A DNA stretch of 34,937 nt. It comes from Tissierellia bacterium. GTDB taxonomy: Bacteria > Bacillota > Clostridia > Tissierellales > Tissierellaceae. The first letter of the stretch is position 1. Each line of letters starts with the position of its first letter. The DNA lies in the NCBI GenBank assembly GCA_012520755.1, contig JAAYNS010000182.1:1-34937 (forward strand), given 5' to 3'. The notes beneath the pieces are model-generated. The model worked only from the letters and a program-made list of their open reading frames with translations. It did not search any database and was not told the origin of the DNA. Made by a program: the position numbers and the translations under genes. Below, in pieces: positions 1-8,075 of the stretch.

Positions 1-1079
1 AATCTTTCATGTTTTACATTATCAGGTATCTGATTCTCCATATTAGCCGCTTGAGTTCCTTCTCTAATTGAATACAAAAATGTAAAAGCAGAATCGTATT
101 TAACCTCTTTGACTAAATCTAATGTATCTTGGAAATCTTCCTCAGTTTCACCTGGAAATCCAACTATTAAATCTGTTGTAATTACAATATCAGGGTTTGT
201 TTTTCTAATCTTTCCTACAATATTCAAGTAATCTTCCCTAGTATACTTTCTATTCATCTTTTTTAATATACTATTGCTACCTGATTGAATTGGAAGGTGT
301 AGCTGTTCACATAACTTACCTAAAGACCCAAAGCATTCGATTAAATCATCCGATATATCTTTTGGATGTGAGGTCATGAATCTAATTCTCTCTATTCCTT
401 TAATCTCATTTACTTCTCTTAACAAATCAGCAAACGTATAATCTCTGTCTAGTGTTTTTCCATAAGAATTAACATTTTGACCTAATAAAGTTACTTCCTT
501 ACAACCATTTTGTGCTAATATCCTAATTTCTTCTAGAATATTATCTGGCTCTCTACTTCTTTCTCTACCCCTTGTGTAAGGGACAATACAATAAGTACAA
601 AAATTATTGCACCCATACATAATGTTTACAAAAGCCTTAAATGAATATTTTCTATTAGCATCTATCGATTCTTCAATCTCTCTATTCTCCTCATTTATAT
701 CAACAATTATCTTGCCAGATTCCAGATGCCTTCTAATAAGTTGAGGTAATTTGTGTATATTGTTTGTTCCAAATATTAAATCTACATGTCGATATTTACT
801 TAATACAACTTCTCTAATATCTTCTCTTTGCATCATGCACCCACAAACAGCTAATAACAAGTTTGGATTTTTTCTTTTTAAGTGTTTTAATTCTCCTAAT
901 TGCCCGAATACTCTCTCTTCAGCACTTTTTCTAACTGCACAGGTATTGAATATAATTAAATCACATTCTTCTCTATTATCAGTAATCTCATAGCCCATAC
1001 CATCAAGAATCCATGATATTTTTTCTGAATCATGTTCATTCATTTGACAACCATAGGTTTGGATTATATACTTTTTCAT
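1..1079 (-). CDS. miaB: MiaB tRNA-2-methylthio-N6-isopentenyladenosine synthase, partial
   Basis: Radical-SAM methylthiotransferase that adds the methylthio group to i6A37 of tRNAs reading UNN codons. About 359 residues are visible and the 3' end (C-terminal TRAM region) runs off the window start, so this gene is open at base 1. The N-terminal MTTase domain shows the three cluster cysteines at residues 11 (YGCQMN), 47 (NTCAVR) and 81 (CGCMMQ). The radical-SAM CxxxCxxC motif is at residues 157-164 ([17 protein letters not shown]), which is diagnostic for the MiaB/RimO group and closest to MiaB. The ATG at 1079 follows an AAAGGAGAG ribosome-binding site. It is a single gene after the merR-like terminator, and a TGTTATAAT box upstream may be its own promoter. 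Confidence 0.95.
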   Translation of the reverse strand, partial: MKKYIIQTYGCQMNEHDSEKISWILDGMGYEITDNREECDLIIFNTCAVRKSAEERVFGQLGELKHLKRKNPNLLLAVCGCMMQREDIREVVLSKYRHVDLIFGTNNIHKLPQLIRRHLESGKIIVDINEENREIEESIDANRKYSFKAFVNIMYGCNNFCTYCIVPYTRGRERSREPDNILEEIRILAQNGCKEVTLLGQNVNSYGKTLDRDYTFADLLREVNEIKGIERIRFMTSHPKDISDDLIECFGSLGKLCEQLHLPIQSGSNSILKKMNRKYTREDYLNIVGKIRKTNPDIVITTDLIVGFPGETEEDFQDTLDLVKEVKYDSAFTFLYSIREGTQAANMENQIPDNVKHER

Positions 1080-1130
1080 ATATTAATATTTCTCTCCTTT
1101 AATAATAAACTAATAAATAACTTAAACTTA

Positions 1131-1139
1131 ATTATAACA
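1131..1139 (-). promoter_or_regulatory. Candidate extended -10 promoter for miaB
   Basis: The minus strand reads TGTTATAAT, an exact extended -10 element, about 50 bases upstream of the miaB ATG and just past the terminator of the upstream gene. No good -35 hexamer lies 17 bases further up (GGATAG, inside the terminator stem). In such AT-rich DNA a TATAAT alone is weak evidence. The extended TG and the position support it. Confidence 0.45.
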
Positions 1140-1140
1140 T

Positions 1141-1166
1141 AAAAATAGAGTGGCTATCCACTCTAT
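1141..1166 (-). terminator. Rho-independent terminator of the merR-like gene
   Basis: A perfect 9-bp stem (ATAGAGTGG / CCACTCTAT, minus strand) with a 4-base loop is followed by a run of five T on the minus strand. It sits 7 bases after the merR-like stop codon and separates that gene from miaB. Confidence 0.88.
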
Positions 1167-1173
1167 AGGTAAA

Positions 1174-1782
1174 TTATTTAACATTTGTAAGTCGAAACAA
1201 TCTTTTAAAAAAACCTATTTGATTCTCCTCAAGTTCTTTTAATTTTTCTCGTAATTCAATGTTTTCATAGGTCTTTTCTTTTATCTTCATCTTTAATTTA
1301 GCATTCTCACATATTAATACATCTCTTTCTTTAGAGTTTATCTCCTTTTTCAATTCAATAATTTCTTCTTTTAACTCAAGTATTATATCTATACTTTCAT
1401 TATTACTTTTTGAGATGATTTCATTTAGTCTAGTAAAAAATATATCTTCTAACGATTTGCTTATTTCTACCGCAATGGAAGAAGCATCTAGGTCTATATT
1501 AGAATCATTATGTATTACCTCTAGAGAATTTTCATTGGAATGAGATACAACTAATTCTGGAGATGAAACAATTAGCTTGATTTGTTTGTTGCTAAAACCC
1601 TTATCTTGAAGTAGTTTGATATATTGAATTAGTTCTATTTCTTTAGTTGTATAGAATCTATGATTAGATTCCGTTCTAGGCACCTCAATATCAAATTCTT
1701 TTTCATAATAGCGAAGTACATGTGGGGCGTAACCTGTTAACTCTGATGCCTCAGATATTGTATATTCGACGCCATATTCCAT
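1174..1782 (-). CDS. MerR-type HTH protein with long coiled-coil tail (RacA-like architecture)
   Basis: A 202-residue protein. Residues about 6-72 form a MerR-type winged helix (TISEASELTGYAPHVLRYYE, then NHRFYTTKEIELIQYI). A linker follows, then a charged heptad-like coiled coil at about 115-190, and a short amphipathic basic end (GFFKRLFRL). There is no ligand-binding domain or cysteine sensor as in classical MerR regulators. The layout resembles the chromosome-anchoring protein RacA and related MerR/coiled-coil proteins, but I cannot show orthology from sequence alone. A transcription regulator or a structural nucleoid protein are both possible. The ATG follows AAAGGGGG. The gene is monocistronic between two terminators. 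Confidence 0.72.
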   Translation of the reverse strand: MEYGVEYTISEASELTGYAPHVLRYYEKEFDIEVPRTESNHRFYTTKEIELIQYIKLLQDKGFSNKQIKLIVSSPELVVSHSNENSLEVIHNDSNIDLDASSIAVEISKSLEDIFFTRLNEIISKSNNESIDIILELKEEIIELKKEINSKERDVLICENAKLKMKIKEKTYENIELREKLKELEENQIGFFKRLFRLTNVK

Positions 1783-1856
1783 AATATGTCCCCCTTTGCA
1801 TAAGTCAAGTATTTAAATATTCTACTTGCATGTGCGAAAGTCCTTTTTTTTATGAA

Positions 1857-1878
1857 AAGAATTTTCAAACAAATTCTT
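1857..1878. repeat. Inverted repeat upstream of the merR-like gene
   Basis: Plus strand AAGAATTT, six bases, AAATTCTT: an 8-bp perfect inverted repeat about 75 bases upstream of the merR-like ATG. It lies in the 179-base gap 1783-1961, where no clear -35/-10 pair could be found. It may be an operator or merely AT-rich symmetry. Confidence 0.4.
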
Positions 1879-1901
1879 CAATATTTTTTAATTCTTAGTT
1901 G

Positions 1902-1925
1902 TTTTTTGTAGAATTATACAAAAAA
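1902..1925. repeat. Second inverted repeat in the merR-like upstream region
   Basis: Plus strand TTTTTTGTA, GAATTA, TACAAAAAA: a 9-bp perfect inverted repeat enclosing a minus-strand TATAAT. It directly abuts the U-tract of the ispH-rpsA terminator. The symmetric TTGTA/TACAA half-sites could bind a dimeric regulator; the outer bases are only A/T runs. Confidence 0.4.
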
Positions 1926-1955
1926 ATAGGTTATAACACCAAGTATTATAACCTA
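1920..1955 (-). terminator. Rho-independent terminator of cmk-plsC-ispH/rpsA
   Basis: A perfect 10-bp stem (TAGGTTATAA / TTATAACCTA, minus strand) with a 9-base loop is followed by a run of seven T on the minus strand. It lies just after the ispH-rpsA stop codon. Confidence 0.85.
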
Positions 1956-1961
1956 ATTAGA

Positions 1962-3962
1962 TTATTTTTCTTTTAATACATCTCCAATAGTAGTATTCAA
2001 GTCTTCGTTATTAATCTCAAAAGTATCATCATTGGATTCGTCATCATTTGATTCTTCAGTTTCTGAATTTTGGTCCTTTGAATACAAATCTTTCGAACTT
2101 AAGCTAATTCTTCTTTGTTCTTCATTAATATCTATTACCTTAACTGTCAGTTTATCTCCCAAGTTTAATACATCAGATGGTTTATTCACATGTTCTTTAG
2201 AAATTTGTGACACATGTAATAGCCCGTCAACACCTTCTTTTAATCTAACAAAAGCTCCAAAGTCAAGAATGTTCACAACTTCACCTTCAACAACATCTCC
2301 AATGTTAACATTCTTTATAAATACATTCCATGGCTCTTCCAATGTTTGTTTTAACCCTAAAGAAATTCTATTCTTTTCCCTATCAAGTGACAATACTTGT
2401 ACTTCTACTTTGTCTCCTGATTCTAAGACTTCTGAAGGATGTTTAACTCTATTCCAAGATAAATCCGAAATATGAATTAATCCATCAACTCCACCTAAAT
2501 CTACAAAAGCACCAAAATCTGTTAATCTTTGAACTGTACCTTCAACTACAGAGCCAACTTCCAATGTATCCCATAATTGTTCAACTTTTCTTTCTATTTC
2601 TTCTCTTTCAACTTCTTTTCGTGATAGTATCACTCTTCTCTTCTCTTTATCAAAATCAATTATTTTAACATTGAAAACTTGCCCTTTGTATTCATTTAAA
2701 TCAGTTACATACTTAACTGACACATGTGAAGCTGGCATAAATCCATTTATACCCATTACAATTGCAGTGAGTCCACCCTTTACTACATTAAGTACTTTAC
2801 ATTCAACTTCTTCCTTTTTATCGTAAAGTTCCTCAAGAATATCCCAATTTTTCAAAGCCTCAACTCTTTTTGTAGAAAGCACTACATTCCCTTCTCCATC
2901 ATCTATCCTTATTACACAAACATCGATTTCATCTCCGATGTTGAACAAATCTTTAGGATTAAGATCCGGATCTTCTGACAATTCATCCCTATGAATAATG
3001 CCATCTGCCTTATAATTTATATTAACCATTACTTCATTGTCAGTTACGTATAGAACCGTACCTTTTACTATCTCACCTCTATGAATTCTAGTGAAGGAGC
3101 TTTCTATCGCTTCCATCATTTCATCGTTGTTTAAATTATCCATTACATTAACAGCCTCCTTAATTATCCAATCAGGTGTAGAAGCACCTGCGGTTATTCC
3201 TATTGTATTAAATTTTTGTACATCTTGTAAAGATAAATCTTTTATTGTTTCAATGTGAAAAACATTTTTACAATACTTTTCACTAATTTCTACTAATTTT
3301 CTTGTGTTAGAGCTATTCTTTCCACCTATTACAACCATAGCATCTACACACCTAGCAAGTTCTGCAGCTGATTCTTGTCTAATCCTAGTAGCATTACATA
3401 TGGTGTTGTTAATAGATATATTATCTGACTTTTCCTCAATAAGCTTAGATATTCTTTCGAATTTTTCCAAAGTATTAGTTGTTTGAGAAACAACACATGC
3501 CTTTTCAAACTGTGGCAGTAAGCTAGCTTCAACTTCAGAATTAACTATATAAGCTTCATCATTACAATATCCATTAATTCCAATTATTTCCGGATGATTT
3601 TTGTCACCTATTATTATTATATCATAACCTTTATTATACCATTCTTCAACTATTTTTTGAACACTAAGAACATAAGGACAAGTACAATTTATTATATTTA
3701 ATTTTTTTTCTTCCATTTGATCAATTAACTTTTTTGGTACTCCATGAGATCGTACTATTACGCTCCCACCATCCAAATCATCTATATTACTAATCATTGT
3801 AACGCCTTTTTGCTCAAGTTCCTTTACAACTTGAGGATTGTGAACCAATTCACCGTATGTATAAGCTTTTTCATTGGGTGAGTCTGACTGTTCAAAGGCC
3901 ATATTTACAGCTCTCTTTACCCCAAAACAAAACCCAGCATTTTTTGCTACTATTAAGTTCAA
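1962..3962 (-). CDS. ispH: Fusion of IspH (HMBPP reductase) and ribosomal protein S1
   Basis: A 666-residue bifunctional protein. Residues about 1-285 are IspH, the [4Fe-4S] enzyme reducing HMBPP to IPP and DMAPP at the end of the MEP pathway. Cluster cysteines are at Cys12 (GFCFGVKRA), in NCTCPY near 96 and in TICNATRIRQ near 190, with VRSHGVP and TAGASTPDW also present. Residues about 290-630 hold four S1 RNA-binding repeats (for example DFGAFVDLGGVDGLIHISDL), followed by an acidic tail. Such IspH-S1 fusions are known from clostridia. The start is TTG at 3962, chosen because GAGGTG lies 7 bases upstream and IspH begins exactly there. It is last in the cmk-plsC operon, 14 bases after plsC. 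Confidence 0.96.
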   Translation of the reverse strand: MNLIVAKNAGFCFGVKRAVNMAFEQSDSPNEKAYTYGELVHNPQVVKELEQKGVTMISNIDDLDGGSVIVRSHGVPKKLIDQMEEKKLNIINCTCPYVLSVQKIVEEWYNKGYDIIIIGDKNHPEIIGINGYCNDEAYIVNSEVEASLLPQFEKACVVSQTTNTLEKFERISKLIEEKSDNISINNTICNATRIRQESAAELARCVDAMVVIGGKNSSNTRKLVEISEKYCKNVFHIETIKDLSLQDVQKFNTIGITAGASTPDWIIKEAVNVMDNLNNDEMMEAIESSFTRIHRGEIVKGTVLYVTDNEVMVNINYKADGIIHRDELSEDPDLNPKDLFNIGDEIDVCVIRIDDGEGNVVLSTKRVEALKNWDILEELYDKKEEVECKVLNVVKGGLTAIVMGINGFMPASHVSVKYVTDLNEYKGQVFNVKIIDFDKEKRRVILSRKEVEREEIERKVEQLWDTLEVGSVVEGTVQRLTDFGAFVDLGGVDGLIHISDLSWNRVKHPSEVLESGDKVEVQVLSLDREKNRISLGLKQTLEEPWNVFIKNVNIGDVVEGEVVNILDFGAFVRLKEGVDGLLHVSQISKEHVNKPSDVLNLGDKLTVKVIDINEEQRRISLSSKDLYSKDQNSETEESNDDESNDDTFEINNEDLNTTIGDVLKEK

Positions 3963-3976
3963 ATTATATCACCTCA

Positions 3977-4540
3977 TTATAAGCTATAAATCCTTCTTAA
4001 GATATCATCACTAATCGTCTCATAATCATTAACTTGTCCATCTTTAACAGAAAAATCTACAGGGCTACCAATAGTTATTTTCACTTTGCTTAAAAATTTA
4101 TAATTGCTTTCTATTCTTACCGGTATCACTGATGACTTTGATTTGACTGCAAGCATTGCAACACCAGGCTTAACATGTTCTTTACTATAGCCACTTGTTC
4201 TAGTTCCTTCAGGAAACATGCCTAATAAGTGTCCTTGTTTTAATACTCTTAAAGCATTCTTTATTGCAGAAATGTCAGAGTTTTCTCTGTCAACAGGGAA
4301 TGCTCCAAGTCCATTAAAAAAAACAGATAAAATTTTATTATTGAATAGTTCTTTTTTCGCCATCCAGAATATTTGTCTAGGAAAGGATATGGAAACCAGC
4401 ATTGGATCCCAGTTACTTGCATGGTTAGAACACACTAAGTACTTACCTTCTTTAGGTATATTTTCAAGGCCCTTTATTTCAATTTTAAATAAAACAATTA
4501 ATAGAAACTTGGCAATTCCTCTAATAATAAAATAAAACAC
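3977..4540 (-). CDS. plsC: 1-acyl-sn-glycerol-3-phosphate acyltransferase
   Basis: Acylates lysophosphatidic acid to phosphatidic acid in membrane phospholipid synthesis. The 187 residues show an N-terminal hydrophobic segment, the catalytic HxxxxD box (SNHASNWDPML, about residues 39-49) and the substrate-binding FPEGTR motif (about 109-114), as in the PlsC/LPLAT family; the length is at the short end of that family. The start is GTG at 4540, immediately after the cmk TAA, with GAGGTG as ribosome-binding site inside the cmk end, so the two are probably translationally coupled. The cmk-plsC-S1 order is common in Firmicutes. Confidence 0.93.
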   Translation of the reverse strand: MFYFIIRGIAKFLLIVLFKIEIKGLENIPKEGKYLVCSNHASNWDPMLVSISFPRQIFWMAKKELFNNKILSVFFNGLGAFPVDRENSDISAIKNALRVLKQGHLLGMFPEGTRTSGYSKEHVKPGVAMLAVKSKSSVIPVRIESNYKFLSKVKITIGSPVDFSVKDGQVNDYETISDDILRRIYSL

Positions 4541-5206
4541 TTAAATCACCTCTTTTACCCTAGACACAATAATATCAACGCATTCTTCTATAGATTTATC
4601 ACTTGTATCCAATAACAATGAATCTGGAGTTTTCATAAGTGGTGATATCTCTCTATTACTATCAATACTATCCCTCTTAATTATATCAGCCATAATCTTT
4701 TCAAAGGTGATATTCGCTTCGCCTTTTTCTAACAACTCTTTGAATCTTCTTCTACTTCTTACCTCAACAGATGCAGTAACAAAAAACTTGTAATCTGCAT
4801 TTGGTAATACGACGGTTGTTATATCTCTACCATCCATTATGACAGATTTCTTCTTAGCTAGATTCTGTTGTAAGCCAACCATGATATCTCTAACTTCTTT
4901 TATTGCAGCAATATAAGATACATTTTTACTAATAATATTCTCCCGAATTTCCTCATTAACATTAACTTCGTCTAAGTATATATGATTGTTCTTAATATCT
5001 ATATCAGTTTTTGATAATATTTCGATTATTTTTTTCTCATCCTTTGGATCAATATTGTTTCTTAGTACTTTCAATGTTAAAGCTCTATACATAGAACCTG
5101 TATCTATATATTCAATTTCTAATACTTGGGCAACTCTCTTAGCTATAGTACTTTTACCAGCTCCTGCAGGTCCATCAATAGCAATTGAAATTAATCTTTT
5201 ATTCAT
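4541..5206 (-). CDS. cmk: (d)CMP kinase
   Basis: Phosphorylates CMP and dCMP with ATP in pyrimidine nucleotide recycling. The 221-residue length is typical. The P-loop is at residues 9-17 (DGPAGAGKST), followed by IEYIDTGSMYRALT, the MDGRDITTVVLP motif and the RR-rich lid region (SRRRFKELLEKGE). The ATG at 5206 follows AGGAGGT. It is first in the operon with plsC and ispH-rpsA, under a TTGTTA/TATAAT promoter in the gap after the HI0933-type gene. Confidence 0.97.
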   Translation of the reverse strand: MNKRLISIAIDGPAGAGKSTIAKRVAQVLEIEYIDTGSMYRALTLKVLRNNIDPKDEKKIIEILSKTDIDIKNNHIYLDEVNVNEEIRENIISKNVSYIAAIKEVRDIMVGLQQNLAKKKSVIMDGRDITTVVLPNADYKFFVTASVEVRSRRRFKELLEKGEANITFEKIMADIIKRDSIDSNREISPLMKTPDSLLLDTSDKSIEECVDIIVSRVKEVI

Positions 5207-5255
5207 GCTATACCTCCTGTTACATAAAACTTGTTAAAATCAATAATCCAACCTA

Positions 5256-5284
5256 ATTATATATTAATTATAGAAAGATAACAA
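5256..5284 (-). promoter_or_regulatory. Sigma-A type promoter of cmk-plsC-ispH/rpsA
   Basis: The minus strand has TTGTTA, exactly 17 bases, then TATAAT. The predicted transcript starts about 43 bases before the cmk ATG. The site lies between the stop codon of the HI0933-type gene (5297) and cmk. Confidence 0.7.
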
Positions 5285-5296
5285 GAGACTTAAAAA

Positions 5297-6514
5297 CTAA
5301 ACATTTTTCCCTGCTAAGTAACCGGTAGAGTAAGCTATCTGTAAATTATATCCACCAGTTAATGCATCTACATCTATCAATTCTCCTGCAAAATACAGAT
5401 TTGGCATTATCTTCGACTCCATAGTAGATGGATTGATTTCTTTTGTGGATACTCCTCCTGAAGTTACTATTGCCTCTTCAATTGGTCGAAATGATTTAAA
5501 TATCATCCTAAAATCCTTAATAACAGAAGCCAACTTTTTTCTTTCCTCTTTTGTTATTTGATTTACAACTTTTTCAGGTTCAATCTCTGAATATTTAATT
5601 ATCCAAGGAATTATTTTTTGAGGTAATAAATCATTTAGTGAGTTTTTAATTTGTTTATTATTATACAGTATAAAATCTCTCAATATTCTATTATCTAATT
5701 TCTCGTAGTCCAATGAAGGTTTAAAATCTATTGATAATTCGAGATTGTTAAATTCACTATGTAAATAATTACTTGTAGACAATACTATAGGTCCAGATAT
5801 CCCATAGTGAGTAAACACCATCTCTCCAAATTCCTCATGAATTAGTTTATTATTAGCATATGTTTTCAAATTTACATTCTTTAAAGATAAACCTTGTAAA
5901 TCATTAATCCATTCAGCATTAACCTCTATGGGAACTAAAGAAGGTTTAAGAGCTACTATAGAATGACCAAATCCCTTAGCATATTTATATCCTTCACCTG
6001 TAGAACCAGTAGCTGGATAAGACTTGCCACCTGTAGCCAAAACAAGCTTATCAAAATAGAATTTTCCATTATCAATAATAACTACAAATTTATCATCAGA
6101 AAAATATATATTGTTAACATTTGATTTTAAACATACTTTTACATTATTATCGTCTAGAAATTTCGTAAAAGCCTTTATAACATCACTAGATTTGTTACTT
6201 TCAGGAAACACCCTATTTCCACGTTCTATTTTGGTTCTTAAACCATATCTGTGTAGTAAGCCTATTATGTCTTCATTAGTAAATGAATATAGACTGCTAT
6301 ACAGAAAGTTTTTGTTTCTAACTATATTGTCAAAAAAATCTTCAATAGGAGATGCGTTAGTTATGTTACATCTTCCTTTGCCAGTAATGAATAGTTTCTT
6401 TCCTATTCTATCATTTTTGTCAATCAGAGTAACATCCAACCCTCTTGACCCTGCTATTCCAGCAGCCATTATTCCAGCTGGACCAGCTCCAATAATTCCA
6501 ATTCTATTTTCCAT
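5297..6514 (-). CDS. HI0933/YhiN-family FAD-dependent oxidoreductase
   Basis: A 405-residue flavoprotein of the HI0933/YhiN family; the substrate is not known. The N-terminal dinucleotide-binding motif is clear (GIIGAGPAGIMAAGIAGSRG, residues 7-26), followed by GKKLFITGKGRCNITN, the VLATGGKSYPATGSTG stretch near 160 and the C-terminal AGELIDVDALTGGYNLQ block that closes the FAD site. Members of this family commonly sit next to cmk in clostridia, as here. The ATG at 6514 follows GAGAGG. It lies between the rpiR terminator and the cmk promoter, so it is probably transcribed alone with some read-through into cmk. Confidence 0.9.
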   Translation of the reverse strand: MENRIGIIGAGPAGIMAAGIAGSRGLDVTLIDKNDRIGKKLFITGKGRCNITNASPIEDFFDNIVRNKNFLYSSLYSFTNEDIIGLLHRYGLRTKIERGNRVFPESNKSSDVIKAFTKFLDDNNVKVCLKSNVNNIYFSDDKFVVIIDNGKFYFDKLVLATGGKSYPATGSTGEGYKYAKGFGHSIVALKPSLVPIEVNAEWINDLQGLSLKNVNLKTYANNKLIHEEFGEMVFTHYGISGPIVLSTSNYLHSEFNNLELSIDFKPSLDYEKLDNRILRDFILYNNKQIKNSLNDLLPQKIIPWIIKYSEIEPEKVVNQITKEERKKLASVIKDFRMIFKSFRPIEEAIVTSGGVSTKEINPSTMESKIMPNLYFAGELIDVDALTGGYNLQIAYSTGYLAGKNV

Positions 6515-6549
6515 ATAAACCTCTCTATAATAATTATATTTACTAATCT

Positions 6550-6558
6550 ATTATAACA
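6550..6558 (-). promoter_or_regulatory. Candidate extended -10 promoter for the HI0933-type gene
   Basis: The minus strand reads TGTTATAAT about 36 bases upstream of the ATG at 6514, after the rpiR terminator. The hexamer 17 bases upstream is TAAGTA, a poor -35. The exact extended -10 is the main support. Confidence 0.5.
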
Positions 6559-6623
6559 GATTAGGATAAAATTACTTATCTTTTATGATAACATTTTATA
6601 TGATATATACTTATTATATTAAC

Positions 6624-6655
6624 AAAAAAGAAGAGTTTTAACATCTCTTCTTTTT
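6624..6655 (-). terminator. Rho-independent terminator of the kor-rpiR operon
   Basis: An 11-bp stem (AAAAAGAAGAG / CTCTTCTTTTT, minus strand) with a 9-base loop ends in a T-rich run. It starts 5 bases after the rpiR stop. The symmetric A and T runs would let it work in both directions, though nothing is transcribed towards it from the other side here. Confidence 0.83.
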
Positions 6656-6660
6656 GTTCT

Positions 6661-7536
6661 TTATAACTCTATATTATTATTATTTTTATCAAATATATCA
6701 TAGGTTTTCCAAATATATTCTAACTCTTCAAAATATGAAGTCAAATCTTCTTTTTTCTCATTTGATATGGCAATAATAAATGCATTAATCAGGCTCATAG
6801 GAGCAACTAATGAGTCAATAAATGAAATCATATCACTTCTAGCTATTAAGTCTACATCCGATTGCCTAGTTGCAGGTGATAATTTACTATCTGTAATAGT
6901 TATAATTGGGCATTTTTTACCTCTTGCATAATCTAATGCCTCTAATGTTCGTTTTGAATATCTTGGAAATGTAATAGCAATTATTATGTCATCCTTGTCA
7001 ACAGTAGTCAATTGCTCAAATATATTATTAGCCCCATCAGTTATCATTTTTACATTCGGAAATATAAAGTTTAAATAGAAACACATATATCCTGCTAAAA
7101 ATGCAGAGCTTCTCATACCTATTACATGAATTACTTTGCTCTTTATCGTTAACTCAACAGCTTTATTAAGACTATTCATATCAATACCAGACATAGTCCT
7201 TTTAATATTGTCTATATCATTTTGCATTATACTTGTTAAACTATTTCCATCAGATAGATTTTCAGCAAGTGTCATTCTTTGGACAGTTGTTAATTTGCTT
7301 TTAACCACTTCCTGCAATTCCTTTTGGAACTCTTTATATCCACTGTAGCCTAGAGCATTTGCAAATCTAACTACCGTTGATTCACTTACATTTAATGTAG
7401 ATCCAAGTGTAGCTGCAGTCATAAAAGAGGCTTTATCATAATTGCTTATTATATATTCCGCAATTATTTTTTGTCCCTTACTCATTTTTAAATAATTTAT
7501 TTGTATATTATCTATTACATTTTGTTTTCTAGTCAT
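6661..7536 (-). CDS. MurR/RpiR-family transcriptional regulator with SIS domain
   Basis: A 291-residue regulator. The N-terminal HTH_6 domain (residues about 1-80) includes ATLGSTLNVSESTVVRFANALGYSGYKEFQ. A SIS domain follows at about 120-250 (IHVIGMRSSAFLAGYM; IIIAITFPRYSKRTLEAL). Family members sense phosphosugars or other small molecules through the SIS domain and bind inverted repeats. It is the last gene of the oxidoreductase operon, 10 bases after korC, with its AGGTGAT ribosome-binding site overlapping the korC stop. An operon-terminal regulator suggests it controls this operon, though the ligand is unknown; the promoter-proximal palindromes are candidate binding sites. Confidence 0.92.
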   Translation of the reverse strand: MTRKQNVIDNIQINYLKMSKGQKIIAEYIISNYDKASFMTAATLGSTLNVSESTVVRFANALGYSGYKEFQKELQEVVKSKLTTVQRMTLAENLSDGNSLTSIMQNDIDNIKRTMSGIDMNSLNKAVELTIKSKVIHVIGMRSSAFLAGYMCFYLNFIFPNVKMITDGANNIFEQLTTVDKDDIIIAITFPRYSKRTLEALDYARGKKCPIITITDSKLSPATRQSDVDLIARSDMISFIDSLVAPMSLINAFIIAISNEKKEDLTSYFEELEYIWKTYDIFDKNNNNIEL

Positions 7537-7546
7537 TATTTATCAC

Positions 7547-8074
7547 CTAATTAATTAGACCATAACCTTCGTATAAAGCTGATTTATTCAATTCCTCAGT
7601 ACCCTTAGGTACCCTTTCGATTACAGCTTGCTCTAGAGATTCTTCAGATACTAAATTTGTAATCTTGTTTATAACCCCAAGAGCTACAATATTAGCAACC
7701 ATAGACTTTTTTAGTTTGTTTGTAGCAGTATCTAGTATAGGTAGCTTATAAATTGTTATATCATCTCTATCAGGAGTCTCAACGGATTCATCTATTATTA
7801 ATGTACCACCTGCTTTTAAATCGCATAGATATTTATCACAAGATAGTTGTGTTAAAGATAATAGGATATCACTCTTTTCAACTTTTGGATAATCTATATC
7901 TTCTTCACTTATGATCACCTCTGCTTTACTTGCACCACCTCTGGCTTCAGGACCATATGATTGTGATTGTATAGCATTTAGTCCATCCTGTAAAGCAGCT
8001 ACAGCTAAAATTATTCCACCAGTTATAAGTCCTTGTCCACCTGAACCAGATAATCTCAATTCCTTATATTTCAT
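7547..8074 (-). CDS. korC: 2-oxoacid:ferredoxin oxidoreductase gamma subunit
   Basis: The gamma chain of a four-subunit oxidoreductase that oxidises a 2-oxoacid to its acyl-CoA and passes electrons to ferredoxin. The 175-residue chain has the hallmark LSGSGGQGLITGGIILA (residues 8-24) and the SQSYGPEARGGASKAEVIIS block that contributes to the CoA site. The ATG at 8074 lies one base after the beta-subunit stop, so translation is coupled. The substrate (2-oxoglutarate, branched-chain 2-oxoacid or other) cannot be settled from sequence; the symbol follows the Kor naming of this D-A-B-C gene order. Confidence 0.9.
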   Translation of the reverse strand: MKYKELRLSGSGGQGLITGGIILAVAALQDGLNAIQSQSYGPEARGGASKAEVIISEEDIDYPKVEKSDILLSLTQLSCDKYLCDLKAGGTLIIDESVETPDRDDITIYKLPILDTATNKLKKSMVANIVALGVINKITNLVSEESLEQAVIERVPKGTEELNKSALYEGYGLIN

Positions 8075-8075
8075 A

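Noticed and set aside
751-993. Plus-strand open frame of 80 codons at 751-993
   Set aside because: It lies antisense within miaB, whose cysteine motifs and radical-SAM site are intact on the minus strand.
2032-2475. Plus-strand open frame opposite ispH-rpsA (and similar plus-strand frames such as 6111-6518 and 9641-9949)
   Set aside because: They are antisense to clear, conserved genes, give low-complexity Ser/Ile/Leu-rich translations and lack family motifs.
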